Shown here in pieces: positions 1 through 8,149 of a stretch of 36,435 bases of DNA (within the stretch, counting starts at the first letter, position 1; each line of letters starts with the position of its first letter). The position numbers and the translations under genes are program-made. The notes beneath the pieces are model-generated. The model worked only from the letters and a program-made list of their open reading frames with translations. It ran no database searches and was not told where the DNA came from. Where the stretch lies: NCBI GenBank assembly GCA_964549615.1, contig CAZJVP010000092.1, forward strand, positions 1 to 36,435. Direction: 5' to 3'. The DNA comes from CAYVLA01 sp964549615 [NCBI: uncultured Thermococci archaeon] (GTDB lineage Archaea; CAYQAE01; CAYVLA01).

Positions 1-1368
1 GGTCTGCCCCATGAAGAAGTCGGCCTCAAGGATCGGCCCGTATCGGGCCTTCCACGATCCGTCGCTTACGACCCGCTGGCTTGAGCCGTCGAAGAACTGG
101 ATGTCCAGCTGCACGAGCAGGCGGGGCTCGCCCCCGTAGAAACCGCGTCTGCCCCAGCCGCCGCAGTAGCCTGCATACCACTCGTCGGCAAGGATTGCTC
201 CGAGCGCGTTGGCACCCCTGCGGATCAGCCGGGTGACATCGTAGGTGCGGTAGTACGCCCTCCTGCGGAAGTCGGACCGGCCGGGCACGAAGAGGTCGTC
301 CGTTATGGGCTTGCCGTTGATGTAGACCTGGCAGGTGCCTAGGGCCGCAACGTGTATGTATGCTTTCTTGGGTCGTTTGGGGGTTTGGAAGGTCTTCCTC
401 AGCAGGGGAAGCGGATAAAGCTCAAGCCCGCTCGGCTCAAGATATCCCCACGGCGCCTCCCCCGCGGCCGCAACCTCCCTTGCCTGGCCCCATCCTGAAT
501 CGTCAAAACCCACGTCGGTCCAGCCGGGCAGGGGCGCCGCGGAGGCCTTCCATTCCTTGTCGGTGAGAAGCTCAAGGGCTCCATCCTCAAACTGTACCAC
601 GAGCTTTCCTAGGAGCCCGGCGGGCCCCGGTTTGCGGTTGGCCGCTTCCACCGCCAGAACATTTCGGCCTGGCCTGAGGCTTGCCGAGAGATCGAAGACG
701 GCCGGGCTTCGCCAGGAATCCTCCTCCGCCTTGCTTTCGCCCAACATGGATCCGTTGACGTAGAGGGCGAACCGGTCATCCGCGGTGAGGAGGAGCTGGG
801 CTTTCTTGACGACCCTATCCTTGGGTATCTCGAGCGTCCTGCGCAGATAGCATGTGCCGGGCGGTGCGTTTTCCCGGGCACCGGCGTCCGTGTGCCAGAT
901 CCACCTGGAGCCCCAGAAGGTGAGAGGATCCCTCACGGTTTTCCTTGGCGGTGCATCGTACCCGATCCATCTCGCTTCCCAGTCATTTTGGTCAAGCGGG
1001 CCCATCGACCAGTGCGAGGGCTCGCTCCACGCCGAGGCTCTGCCTGCCTCGTCCCAGACGCGAACCTTCCACCAACACTCCATTCCGGATGAGAGGGCTC
1101 TTCCCTCGTACGGGATCTGGTTGCAGCGGTCAGAGTCCAGCTTGCCGGTGTCCCAAAGGTCGGCATCCCCCACATCGAGGCGTTCCCGCGTGGTCGCTAC
1201 GAGTATCCGGTATGAGGTCTGCCTCTGCCTCTTTGCCTTCGGATTCGTGGCCTCAAGCCTCCAGCCCAGCCGCGGGCTTTTCTCCTGAAGGCCAAGGGGA
1301 TCCTTCATGTACTCGCAGCGAAGTTCGACCGGTCTGATGGAGCAGCTGGATTTCTTTTGACGTTGCAT
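1..1368 (-). CDS. Alpha-L-rhamnosidase (GH78), N-terminal part; truncated by window edge
   Basis: This open frame of 456 codons starts at ATG 1366-1368 and runs off the left edge without a stop. The first ~110 residues look like the Ig-like N-terminal domain of bacterial-type rhamnosidases (PRLGWRLEA, SYRILVAT, DLWDTGKL, Y.GRALSSG..CWWKVRVWD, SEPSHWSMG). Next comes a beta-sandwich with an LTADDRFALYVNG motif, then the Bac_rhamnosid_N region with VYINGKPI, Y.TYDVTRLIRRGANALGAIL and DEWYAGYCGGWGRRGFYG, ending SWKARYGPILEADFFMGQT. The family cleaves terminal alpha-L-rhamnose from glycans and plant glycosides. The catalytic (alpha/alpha)6 barrel lies beyond the window, so activity cannot be judged. 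I see no signal peptide (start MQRQKKSSCS), so it may be cytoplasmic. The family assignment rests on recognised motifs; GH78 enzymes are uncommon in archaea, so lateral origin is possible. Confidence 0.88.
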   Translation of the reverse strand, partial: MQRQKKSSCSIRPVELRCEYMKDPLGLQEKSPRLGWRLEATNPKAKRQRQTSYRILVATTRERLDVGDADLWDTGKLDSDRCNQIPYEGRALSSGMECWWKVRVWDEAGRASAWSEPSHWSMGPLDQNDWEARWIGYDAPPRKTVRDPLTFWGSRWIWHTDAGARENAPPGTCYLRRTLEIPKDRVVKKAQLLLTADDRFALYVNGSMLGESKAEEDSWRSPAVFDLSASLRPGRNVLAVEAANRKPGPAGLLGKLVVQFEDGALELLTDKEWKASAAPLPGWTDVGFDDSGWGQAREVAAAGEAPWGYLEPSGLELYPLPLLRKTFQTPKRPKKAYIHVAALGTCQVYINGKPITDDLFVPGRSDFRRRAYYRTYDVTRLIRRGANALGAILADEWYAGYCGGWGRRGFYGGEPRLLVQLDIQFFDGSSQRVVSDGSWKARYGPILEADFFMGQT

Positions 1369-2008
1369 GTTGTCCTTGCGGGAGGCAGCGTGCTTAAGCT
1401 TCTTTTGGTGATCGGTGCTCGGGGGCCCATGCGTCATCCCAAAATCATTTCACCCCTTGTTTTGGGCGTGTCGGCGGCCAGGCCAAAGGCGGCCAAGCCA
1501 ACCGATTCAAGAATCCGGTGCATAATGCGGCGCAAAAAGATCCTAGCCGATGCCGCGGAGCTGTTGGAGAAGTCTGAGGCGATCGTCGCAGAAACCGAAA
1601 GCGACACGAACTGATCGAGAGGCCCTCTTTCACCGGCTCAACCCAACTCACCCAGAGCGCATCGCAAGACAAGGGACGCAGCGGAGCAAGACGTCGGGGA
1701 GCCCAAGGCGTTTGCGCCAGCCAGGTCCGGATGCCTCGCCCTCCCGACCTAAGGGGGCGACCCATCCTTCTTCGCCGGCGGATCCTCAAGCCAACCGGGC
1801 TTGGTCATCTCGCCCCTTGGCCTGTGGGGAGGGTGGTGCGGAGGATGCGGGGGCTGCCTAGAACGAAGATGATGGCGTATCTCTCGTTCGGACTCGCGGC
1901 ATTCGTGCGGTGCTCTACATGGTCCGCACGGTTGGTTCATGAATCCTCATAATTCTTAGCATCACCGAGCGAATGGAAACAGCAAGTGTGAAATGGCAAG
2001 AAAAAATA
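1369..2008. other. Intergenic stretch, no convincing gene
   Basis: I see no supported gene here. A plus-strand segment at 1525-1614 reads as a 29-residue helical, charged peptide (MRRKKILADAAELLEKSEA...) with gene-like composition. It could be the tail of a lost gene, but it has no recognisable family or promoter. The remaining open frames are Arg/Pro-rich and look like chance frames in GC-rich DNA. Base composition turns AT-rich near 1960, where the promoter of the next gene begins. Confidence 0.5.
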
Positions 2009-2030
2009 AATTTATATGTTGACTAGTCAA
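2009..2030 (+). promoter_or_regulatory. TATA box plus 12-bp palindrome before the 80-aa gene
   Basis: An A-rich tract leads into AATTTATATG at about 2009-2018, a good archaeal TATA box. It lies about 40-45 bases before the ATG at 2056, which would place transcription start near 2035-2040. Directly after it is the perfect palindrome TTGACTAGTCAA (2019-2030), lying between the TATA box and the predicted start site. That is where an archaeal repressor would block polymerase. The operator role is inferred. Confidence 0.6.
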
Positions 2031-2055
2031 GCCGAAGAAAGGTTGGGTAATATCA

Positions 2056-2298
2056 ATGGCATCAGACGAGATAGCTTTTGAGATAGTGGATGAGTCTGAG
2101 TTTCCCCAGCTGAAAAGGAAGAGGAGGAGCAAGTATTCAGGTATTGTGGATGCCGCTCTCAAACTGAGTAAAGGAAAAGTGATCAAGATAAAGGCGGAAG
2201 ACGTGAAGGTGGGTAGCCTTCGCTCGCTCTTGCATAAAGAGAAAGGGAACTACGGCATAGCTGAGAGCGAAGGATACGTCTATATCAGGAAGAAGTAG
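2056..2298 (+). CDS. Small basic protein, unknown function
   Basis: 80 residues, ATG start, TAG stop. The start is supported by the TATA box at about 2009-2018 and a purine-rich GAAAGG upstream. The sequence begins acidic (SDEIAFEIVDESEFPQ), passes through a very basic KRKRRSKYSG, then a predicted helix (GIVDAALKLSKGK), and ends in an alternating region (IKIKAED, YGIAESEGYVYIRKK) that looks like a small beta-rich fold. There are no Cys residues, membrane segments or signal peptide, so it is probably cytosolic. The basic linker would suit nucleic-acid binding, but that is a guess. It stands alone between two long gene-poor stretches. I do not recognise the family. Clean codon use and the promoter make it a real gene. 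Confidence 0.75.
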   Translation: MASDEIAFEIVDESEFPQLKRKRRSKYSGIVDAALKLSKGKVIKIKAEDVKVGSLRSLLHKEKGNYGIAESEGYVYIRKK

Positions 2299-3320
2299 CG
2301 CTGCCTGGCCTAGGCGCCTTTTCAGCGGGCCGGAGAATTCTCGTCCGCCTTGTAGAGACAAGCACCATTTACTTAAAGATAAGGGGCACATCCTTTGCTG
2401 TTAGGTAAAGGAACATACGTTACACTTTTCGGCCTTCCCGCCCCGGCTGCCTTCCACCGAGCGATCAAGCTTGGTATGCCCATCGATGCACAGGACTTCG
2501 AACAAGACATTCGGGAGGCGGGTTTGAGTCCTTTCTCTCCTCCGGGGAGGAAGAAACCTCAGGAAGTCAATCCACCCATTCGAGACACTTGGTCGCGGGC
2601 CGGAGCGCCATAACTCCTCGGACCGAGGCATAGAGAGGTCCTCTGCAGAGTGCAACATATATGTGGGTTTACCCAACAGTCCCTGTCCCAACCTAGTCGT
2701 TCGTTCTGTGCCCTCCCGACCCACCTTTGCCAGAAAACTCGCCGAACCACCCGTGTCCCATAGCCTTCGTGCTTCGACGTGGCTGCCCTCCCCATCCTTG
2801 CCGAGCGTGTTTTCGCGCATCTGCGATCGGGAAAACGGAATCTCACGATACGCACGCTCGCTCCTGGGTAGGGTGCGTCGGATGGGGTGCGTTCTTGAGT
2901 CAACCTAGCCACTGCCGCACTTGCCCCTCGGCGAAGGGGACCTGGATTCTGCATGGGCACACTAGTGGGCCTCCAACTAGTGCTTCCAAACGAACACTTC
3001 CACGTAAACACGGAATCGGTCGCATCCGAACATATCTGCCTGTGCGGATCCCAAGGACGACATGGGAGCTCGCGCGCGCTCCCGCCTCTCATCAAGATGC
3101 GTTTGGATGGGCACTAGTTCCCAAACTGGGTATCTTCCACATTCTCAAACTCCCTGTCTGCAGTGAGCGAGTTGGTCCCGGCGGTGGGAAAGGCGCCACC
3201 ACAGTGCCCGAGCAATGGAGGGCGTTGCCTTCATCCCTGATACGCGGACCGCGCGTCATTTCTCGGGGCCCCGAGCGAGGGCGCTTCCGGCGTTTCGGAG
3301 CGGGCATATCGAGAGCAATG
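2299..3320. other. Gene-poor stretch of about 1 kb, with one isolated TATA-like site
   Basis: No protein family is recognisable on either strand; the longer open frames are rich in Arg, Pro and Ser. A TATA-like TTACTTAAAGAT lies at about 2370-2381 on the plus strand. It could start a transcript near 2400, where a weak TTG-started frame (2395-2613, beginning MLLGKGTYVTLFG) also begins; I do not trust that frame as a gene. Two adjacent 10-bp palindromes, CTCTGCAGAG (2641-2650) and ACATATATGT (2655-2664), are visible. I find no tRNA-like arms. Confidence 0.45.
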
Positions 3321-3330
3321 TGTATTTAAG
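3321..3330 (+). promoter_or_regulatory. TATA box for the 3.4-kb histidine kinase
   Basis: TGTATTTAAG lies about 45 bases before the TTG at 3370. Transcription start would fall near 3350, leaving a short leader that fits the chosen start. Confidence 0.55.
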
Positions 3331-3369
3331 TCCCCGACACGTCGATTTCGACGGCGATTCCGCGATTTC

Positions 3370-5373
3370 TTGTTGGATCGAGGGAATGGCGCTGGACGGG
3401 TGCGGCCGGAAGCACCGGAGCCACATACGTGGGGCGCCCGGCCGAACGCGTTTGCGGGGGATCTGAGGTTGCCCCGTGAGAAACTGGACCGGGGCAAGAG
3501 GCAGGCCAGCCGCGTTGCGCCTGAACATGATTGGCTCAAAGCTATCTTTGACGGGGCAAAGCATGCCCTGGTTCTGCTTGACGAGGACGGGTGCATCCTC
3601 GAAATCAACAGGGCGGGAACCAGGATCTTCGGGGAGGCGAAAGGGAAGCTCCTAGGCAGGCAATTCTCTAAGATCGCCTCACTTGATCCTGCCGATTTCC
3701 GGAAGGTTCTACGGAGTCCCGGCACGACCATCCCGCAGAACGCCATGGAGGTCACCGTGAGGGACGCGCAGGGAAAGCAGATTCGCCTTGAGTGCTGCGG
3801 ATCCGTGGTAAGGCGTCGCGGGGAACGTTGCGTGCTGCTGACCCTGAGGGACGTGACCGGGCCCGGCCGCGAGGTCGAAAAGCTGGCGAGCGAACGTGAC
3901 CAGCTGCGAACCCTGATCGACGCAATGCCTGATCACATATTCATCAAGGACGCGCAGAGCCGGTTCATCACTACCAACGAGTGCCATCTGAAGACGCTGG
4001 GCGCCCAGAAGGCGAAGGACGTGATCAGGAAGACCGACTTTGACTTCTTTCCACGCGAGCTCGCCGAGACATACTACGCTGATGAGCAGGAGGTGGTGCG
4101 CACCGGCCGGCCGCTAGTGGGCAGGGAGGAGGTCGTTATTGATGCGTCCGGAGCAAGGCGATGGTTCCTCACCACCAAGGTGCCGCTCCGCGGGAGGGAC
4201 GGATCGGTCGTCGGAGTTGTCGGGATCAGCCGGGACATAACGGAACGGAAGGTGTTCAGCGACTCGTTGGCGGAGAGCGAGGCTAGATACCGGGAGCTAG
4301 CGGATAGCATCACTGACGTCTTCTTCGCCCTTGATCGAAACCTGAGGTACACCTACTGGAACAAGGCGTCCGAGAAGTTGACCGGGATTGGGGCCCAGGA
4401 TGTGATCGGGAAGAGTATGATGGAGGTGTTCCCAGACACCCCTGAGACCAGGAGGGCGCAGCGGGTCTACAGGGAGGTGTTGGAGACGGGTCGATCCCGC
4501 AGCTTTGTGAGCAAATATACCTCGGGGGGCAGGGAGCACTTCTTCGAGATCGGTGTGTATCCTTCGCGGCGTGGGCTGTCGGTCTTCGCAAGGGACATCA
4601 CCGAGAGGAAGGCGGCTGAAGCCGAGATAAGGCGCTACTCGGAACGTCTAGAGCAGCTGGTCGAGGAGCGGACCCGTGAGTTAAGGGATGCCCAACGCTT
4701 GGCAACGATAGGCGAGGTGACGGCTATGGTCGGCCACGATCTTCGCAACCCCTTGCAGGCGATAGTTAACAGCATCTACCTGGCGAAGAGGAGGACGAAC
4801 TCCCTGATCGTTGCCGACGAGGCTCTGGAAGATAAGAAGGTACTGCAGGATCTCTTGGACGCCATTGGTGAACGCGTGAGGTACATGAACAAGATCGTTT
4901 CCGATCTTCAGGACTACGCCCGACCTATCAAGCTCAAACCGACCGAGACCGACATGCTGCAGTTGGTCAAGGGCGTCATCGCAGACACGGATATCCCTGG
5001 GACGATCACCGTGACCGTGTCGGCCGATGATGGCTTTCCGAATCTGAAGGTCGATCGATATCTGATGAAGCGGGTCTTGGGCAACCTCGTGTTGAACGCG
5101 GTGCAGGCAATGCCGGACGGAGGGCGGCTGTCGGTGATGCTGCGGAGAAAGGGCGATGCTGCGGCGATCGAGGTTTGGGACACCGGCCAGGGAATATCGG
5201 AAGAGGACATGAAGAAGCTCTTCACCCCCCTCTTCACGACCAAATCGCGGGGCCAGGGTTTCGGTCTCTGCGTGTGCAAGAGGTTCGTGGAAGCCCACGA
5301 TGGAAGGATTGAGGTGAAGAGTAGCCCGGGCAAGGGGACGGCCGTGACGGTGCGCCTGCCTCTCGGCCAGTGA
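3370..5373 (+). CDS. Cytosolic histidine kinase with three PAS domains
   Basis: 667 residues from TTG 3370; a later TTG near 3469 (LPREKLD) is also possible because residues 1-50 are low-complexity. Three PAS domains follow at about 53-165, 176-294 and 302-414, the last two ending in the DITERK tag typical of PAS/PAC units. A coiled-coil linker (415-440) leads to the HisKA H-box MVGHDLRNPLQ with phospho-acceptor His456. The ATPase domain has the N-box NLVLNAVQAM (572-581), G1 DTGQGI (604-609), F-box FTPLFTTK and G2 GQGFGL (628-633). No membrane segment or signal peptide is present, so it should sense a cytosolic cue or bound ligand. No receiver is fused and no partner is adjacent. Its core closely resembles the kinases at 29.3 and 31.5 kb, so it probably signals to a stand-alone receiver such as the one at 35.2 kb (inference). 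The ligands of the PAS domains cannot be read from sequence. Confidence 0.95.
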   Translation: MLDRGNGAGRVRPEAPEPHTWGARPNAFAGDLRLPREKLDRGKRQASRVAPEHDWLKAIFDGAKHALVLLDEDGCILEINRAGTRIFGEAKGKLLGRQFSKIASLDPADFRKVLRSPGTTIPQNAMEVTVRDAQGKQIRLECCGSVVRRRGERCVLLTLRDVTGPGREVEKLASERDQLRTLIDAMPDHIFIKDAQSRFITTNECHLKTLGAQKAKDVIRKTDFDFFPRELAETYYADEQEVVRTGRPLVGREEVVIDASGARRWFLTTKVPLRGRDGSVVGVVGISRDITERKVFSDSLAESEARYRELADSITDVFFALDRNLRYTYWNKASEKLTGIGAQDVIGKSMMEVFPDTPETRRAQRVYREVLETGRSRSFVSKYTSGGREHFFEIGVYPSRRGLSVFARDITERKAAEAEIRRYSERLEQLVEERTRELRDAQRLATIGEVTAMVGHDLRNPLQAIVNSIYLAKRRTNSLIVADEALEDKKVLQDLLDAIGERVRYMNKIVSDLQDYARPIKLKPTETDMLQLVKGVIADTDIPGTITVTVSADDGFPNLKVDRYLMKRVLGNLVLNAVQAMPDGGRLSVMLRRKGDAAAIEVWDTGQGISEEDMKKLFTPLFTTKSRGQGFGLCVCKRFVEAHDGRIEVKSSPGKGTAVTVRLPLGQ

Positions 5374-5970
5374 TGCCGGAAGCGTGGGCCATCTGCCCAT
5401 TCGGTGGCCCCGGCAGATCGGCTTGGCTGGCTGATCACCGAATACCGTACGTGCTGAATGGCACTGGCATGTAGGAGAAGCGGTTGACGCGAACTGTTGA
5501 TCGAGGGCCGGGCGTCGTCCGTCCACAGCTAGGCATGCCGGTGGCGTCGTATCCGTGTCTCCGGCTGGGGTGCCAGTTCGATCGGGATAGCGGTGCCGGG
5601 GGCTAGGCCTGGTCTCATCTTGTCGTGGCCGGATAGGGCGGCTTGCACGTCGTTGCAGCTTTCCAAAACTCCCTCTAGGTCGGTTGCCGAGTTTCCTGCA
5701 GGAACCTAGGTCTCGGTCAACTATGTCCAGTCGTCCCTCCATAATATGTCCACCACTCGACTACATCCAGCAACCTCTCGATCGTCTCCGATTATACTGA
5801 TCGTAGAAGGGTTGCAGCGTTGGGAGGATTCGTCACCACTTATGTCTAAGTGGTACCAATCAGGGCCCTAACCGGGCTTGGGGGGACTGGGCTGCAACCG
5901 GAATAGGGACTGCGTGCCTATGCTCCTTCGACAGGTTGCCACACCAGCCGGGCCCTTTCACCGGGCCCTT
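5374..5970. other. Intergenic stretch, no gene seen
   Basis: No open frame here resembles a protein; the long minus-strand frame crossing 4681-5742 is an antisense shadow of the kinase. The part around 5700-5860 is less GC-rich and holds an inverted repeat listed separately. A short tandem duplication of GGGCCCTTTCACC occurs at about 5952-5977 and runs into the end of the protease pseudogene. Confidence 0.5.
5835..5854. repeat. Perfect inverted repeat, 8-bp arms
   Basis: ACCACTTA (5835-5842), spacer TGTC, TAAGTGGT (5847-5854). It could be an operator or an RNA hairpin. No T-tract follows, so a terminator is not indicated. No gene start sits close enough to assign it. Confidence 0.5.
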
Positions 5971-6720
5971 TCACCGTTGTGGGCTCTGCGGCGATCCCTT
6001 CCTCTTGAGGAAGTAGATGCCACCGGCGGCAACGACCGCGCACGCGGCTATCACGCCGGCCAGAAGACCTGCGCCCAGCGGTTCGGCGACCTCTCCCGCG
6101 AGCATGGCGCGTTCGCTCTCGTCTATGTATTCCTGGGCGTAGGATGGCCCGGATACAGGGAGAGCACCTCCTTCATCCTTGCGATCGCCTTACGGCAATC
6201 CCTGCCCCAGAAGGCGCTCAGGGCCTCGGCGTATTTCGCCTCGATGGCGCTGTGCTCGTTCTCCACGTTCAGCTCCTTCATGAACTGCTTGCCCAGGTTT
6301 ATCGGCATGAGGAACTTGATCGCCTCCACCCCCGTCTCCGGACCTGCCCCGAAGGTGGCGATCCCGATTACCTCTCCCTTCTCGTTGTAGGCGGGCCCGC
6401 CGCTGTTGCCGTGGTTTATCGCCGCATCGCTCTGAAGCACCTCGACGCCCGTCCTCAACGTCCTCTTGGCGCTGATCACGCCCTGGGTGACGGTTGGCTC
6501 GAGCATCGAGGCCGGCCTGAAGAACTCCTCCGCCTTAGTGCCGGGCTAGCCGATGACGAAGACGGAGTCCCCGACCTTGGAGCTTGCTCGAATCCCCCAG
6601 GAGATACCTCGGGATATGGGTGAAAAGGTAGCGCCTGTATCTTTACAGCTTCCTTCCGTCAACCCTCCCGGTATCCCACCACTCGTTGAACTTGAAGAGC
6701 TCCCGAACCTCGATGAAACC
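5971..6720 (-). pseudogene. Membrane-anchored trypsin-like (HtrA-type) serine protease, decayed
   Basis: The central piece (6123-6506) reads TVTQGVISAKRTL, LQSDAAINHGNSGGPAYN and GEVIGIATFG, which is the chymotrypsin-fold nucleophile region of HtrA/DegP-like proteases with the active Ser in GNSGGP. Upstream in the same frame VGDSVFVIG is followed by TAG at 6546-6548, where the family has Tyr (VIGYPG). Further upstream the coding signal jumps frame near 6600 (EVRELFKFNEWWDTG then IPRYLLGDSSK), with a TAA at 6643-6645. Downstream, a frameshift near 6145 leads into SYAQEYIDESERAML and a C-terminal membrane segment (LGAGLLAGVIAACAVVAAG) plus a basic tail ending at TGA 5971-5973. The His and Asp of the triad and any signal peptide are absent. 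At least four lesions in 750 bases make a pseudogene the best reading; assembly error could explain one or two. Confidence 0.82.
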
Positions 6721-7132
6721 GCATCTCGATGTACTAACACGTAAGTTTTTAGTACATTTCAATGTACAAATCTCGCAGTGCCCATGGGACGCTCGGTCGA
6801 CGTACCGGGCCAACCTGGAACTCCTCTCGCATTGCTGGGCAAGAGGGAGGAGTGCCCCCAGGCTTCACCGAGAATGGGGGAAGAGGATGGATAGGTGCAA
6901 GATGACACGGCAAAGGGCGCAAGGCAAAGACCAGTCCAAAGCGGAATGCCGTGTCCCTGCTTGTACCTGGGGGTGCGTGAAGGTTTCCAGCAGGCCGCAG
7001 GACAGACTGTCCTGCTTGGCCCAGCCCATTCTCGGAGTTTGAAGGATCCCCCCGCGTTTCGAGAATTGCCGCCGACCACCACCAGAGTAGCACTATGGGA
7101 CGCCGCCCCGCAACGACGGGAGCAGCCCAGAG
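6721..7132. other. Intergenic stretch, no gene seen
   Basis: A short AT-rich patch (about 6740-6770) contains the nearly symmetrical ACGTAAGTTTTTAGTACATTTCAATGT region. The rest is GC-rich with no recognisable coding. The missing N-terminal half of the decayed protease would have been expected here, but I find no trace of it. Confidence 0.4.
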
Positions 7133-7567
7133 CTAGCCCAAGGATGCCTTGAAATCCTCGGTGGTCATGGTCTCCAGTTCTGCCTTCTCCGCTGCTTGCC
7201 GCAGCCTGGAATCATCCGTGACGAGGATGCTGCCGGAGGTCCTCGCCTCTGCGAGGTAGGAGGCATCGTGGTAGGTCAAGTCAAGAAGACAGGCAAGTTC
7301 CAGGGCCCTGCCTCCGCCGTCCTCGGTGTCCAGCCTTCCCAGCTTCATTGCCCTCATGATCGCGAAAATGTTGCTCAGGAGGTTCCTAGCTTCCCGAGCA
7401 TCCAGCCTTTGCCGCGGGTGACACTCCTTCCATATCGCGTTTCCCACTTCGTAGAAAGCCAGCGACAAGATCAAACCTTCCGATAACAAATGAGGAGCCT
7501 TCCCCTTGAGCTCCCGGACCAGCGTGAAGATGCTGTTTGCGTCGAAGAGGAGCCGGCGGTTTCTCAA
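7133..7567 (-). CDS. vapC: PIN-domain ribonuclease toxin, VapC family
   Basis: 144 residues from TTG 7565-7567. PIN-domain acidic residues are all present: Asp in LLFDANSIF, Glu in LAFYEVGNAIWKE, Asp in LTYHDASYLAEA and Asp in ILVTDDSRLR. VapC toxins are Mg-dependent RNases that cut tRNA or rRNA and are silenced by a cognate VapB. The start overlaps the TGA of the antitoxin frame (TTGA), the usual vapBC coupling, and the order antitoxin-toxin is kept. The antitoxin is broken (next entry) while the toxin is intact. A 63-base stretch inside this gene (7243-7305) recurs nearly unchanged and inverted at 19090-19152. Confidence 0.9.
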   Translation of the reverse strand: MRNRRLLFDANSIFTLVRELKGKAPHLLSEGLILSLAFYEVGNAIWKECHPRQRLDAREARNLLSNIFAIMRAMKLGRLDTEDGGGRALELACLLDLTYHDASYLAEARTSGSILVTDDSRLRQAAEKAELETMTTEDFKASLG

Positions 7568-7795
7568 CGAGACTCCCTTCCAGCCCGGGCGGCTTCAATG
7601 ATCTCGTCGAGGGGGGATCCTTTCGAGAATGCGCGCTCCATCCTCAGCCCGCTCTTGAAGCCGCTACATCTCCAAGCGCCTGAGCTCCTTCTCCAGAGAT
7701 TGGCGCACTAGGCTGCTCAAGTTCACCCCCAACTCGGTAAGCCTTTTCTTGAGCTCCTCGGGGATCCTTGCCGTGATTGTTACCTGTTTCGTCAT
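7564..7795 (-). pseudogene. vapB: VapB-type antitoxin, interrupted
   Basis: From ATG 7793-7795 the frame reads MTKQVTITARIPEELKKRL, then LGVNLSSLVRQSLEKELRR, a ribbon-helix-helix DNA-binding segment of the kind seen in archaeal VapB proteins. It meets TAG at 7664-7666 after RRLEM. The coding signal continues past it (RLQERAEDGARILERIPP), then must shift frame at a run of six G (7611-7616) to reach LDEIIEAARAGRESR and TGA 7564-7566, which overlaps the vapC start. A nonsense codon plus a homopolymer frameshift separate the DNA-binding half from the toxin-binding tail. Either this is real decay, or one or both lesions are sequencing errors; the surviving toxin favours checking the reads. Confidence 0.8.
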
Positions 7796-8100
7796 ACGCA
7801 ATTGTCTCGCAAATTCGTACTGTAAAAGTGTGTCGCTCACCCTCTGTTTCGAGGGGATGTCATGGAGAGCCTTCGAGGCATATCCAAAGGTCCAGCCCCC
7901 TGTCTGCAGGTATGCTGGCGCTATTTGCTGTCGCCAAAGTGGGCCGCATTTTCAAAGAGAGTCCTCCAGCGGACCGCTGGCAGAGGCCTGCGATGAGAAA
8001 CATAGTTCCGATAATGGATGGCTGCGCGTGCGACCAGCTGCCCGACGCTGCAGAGTACAATGATACCGGCTCCGGCATCCTCGGCAAAGTCGCAAGGGTG
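7796..8100. other. Short gene-poor stretch before the glycan operon
   Basis: No gene can be supported. The minus strand carries gene-like fragments (for example AGAGIIVLCSVGQLVARAA around 8060-8000) and the plus strand others, with stops between them, which fits scrambled gene remnants. Confidence 0.35.
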
Positions 8101-8149
8101 CTCAACGGTCTGGCACCGCCCACTTCAGACGGCTGGTCTTGGCAACATC

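Noticed and set aside
2559-3095. Minus-strand open frame of 178 codons in the gene-poor stretch
   Set aside because: Composition is Arg/Cys/Trp-rich and irregular, with no promoter and no recognisable domain.
4681-5742. Long minus-strand open frame of 353 codons across the end of the first kinase gene
   Set aside because: It is antisense to the conserved HisKA/ATPase codons and its sequence (Arg/His/Pro-rich) matches no family.
5952-5977. Tandem GGGCCCTTTCACC copies as a CRISPR or satellite array
   Set aside because: Only two 13-base copies without spacers; too little for an array. No CRISPR repeats are seen anywhere in the window.
6546-6548. TAG in the protease as a pyrrolysine codon
   Set aside because: The same gene also has a TAA and at least two frameshifts, and TAG is used as a normal stop by the 80-aa gene and others here.
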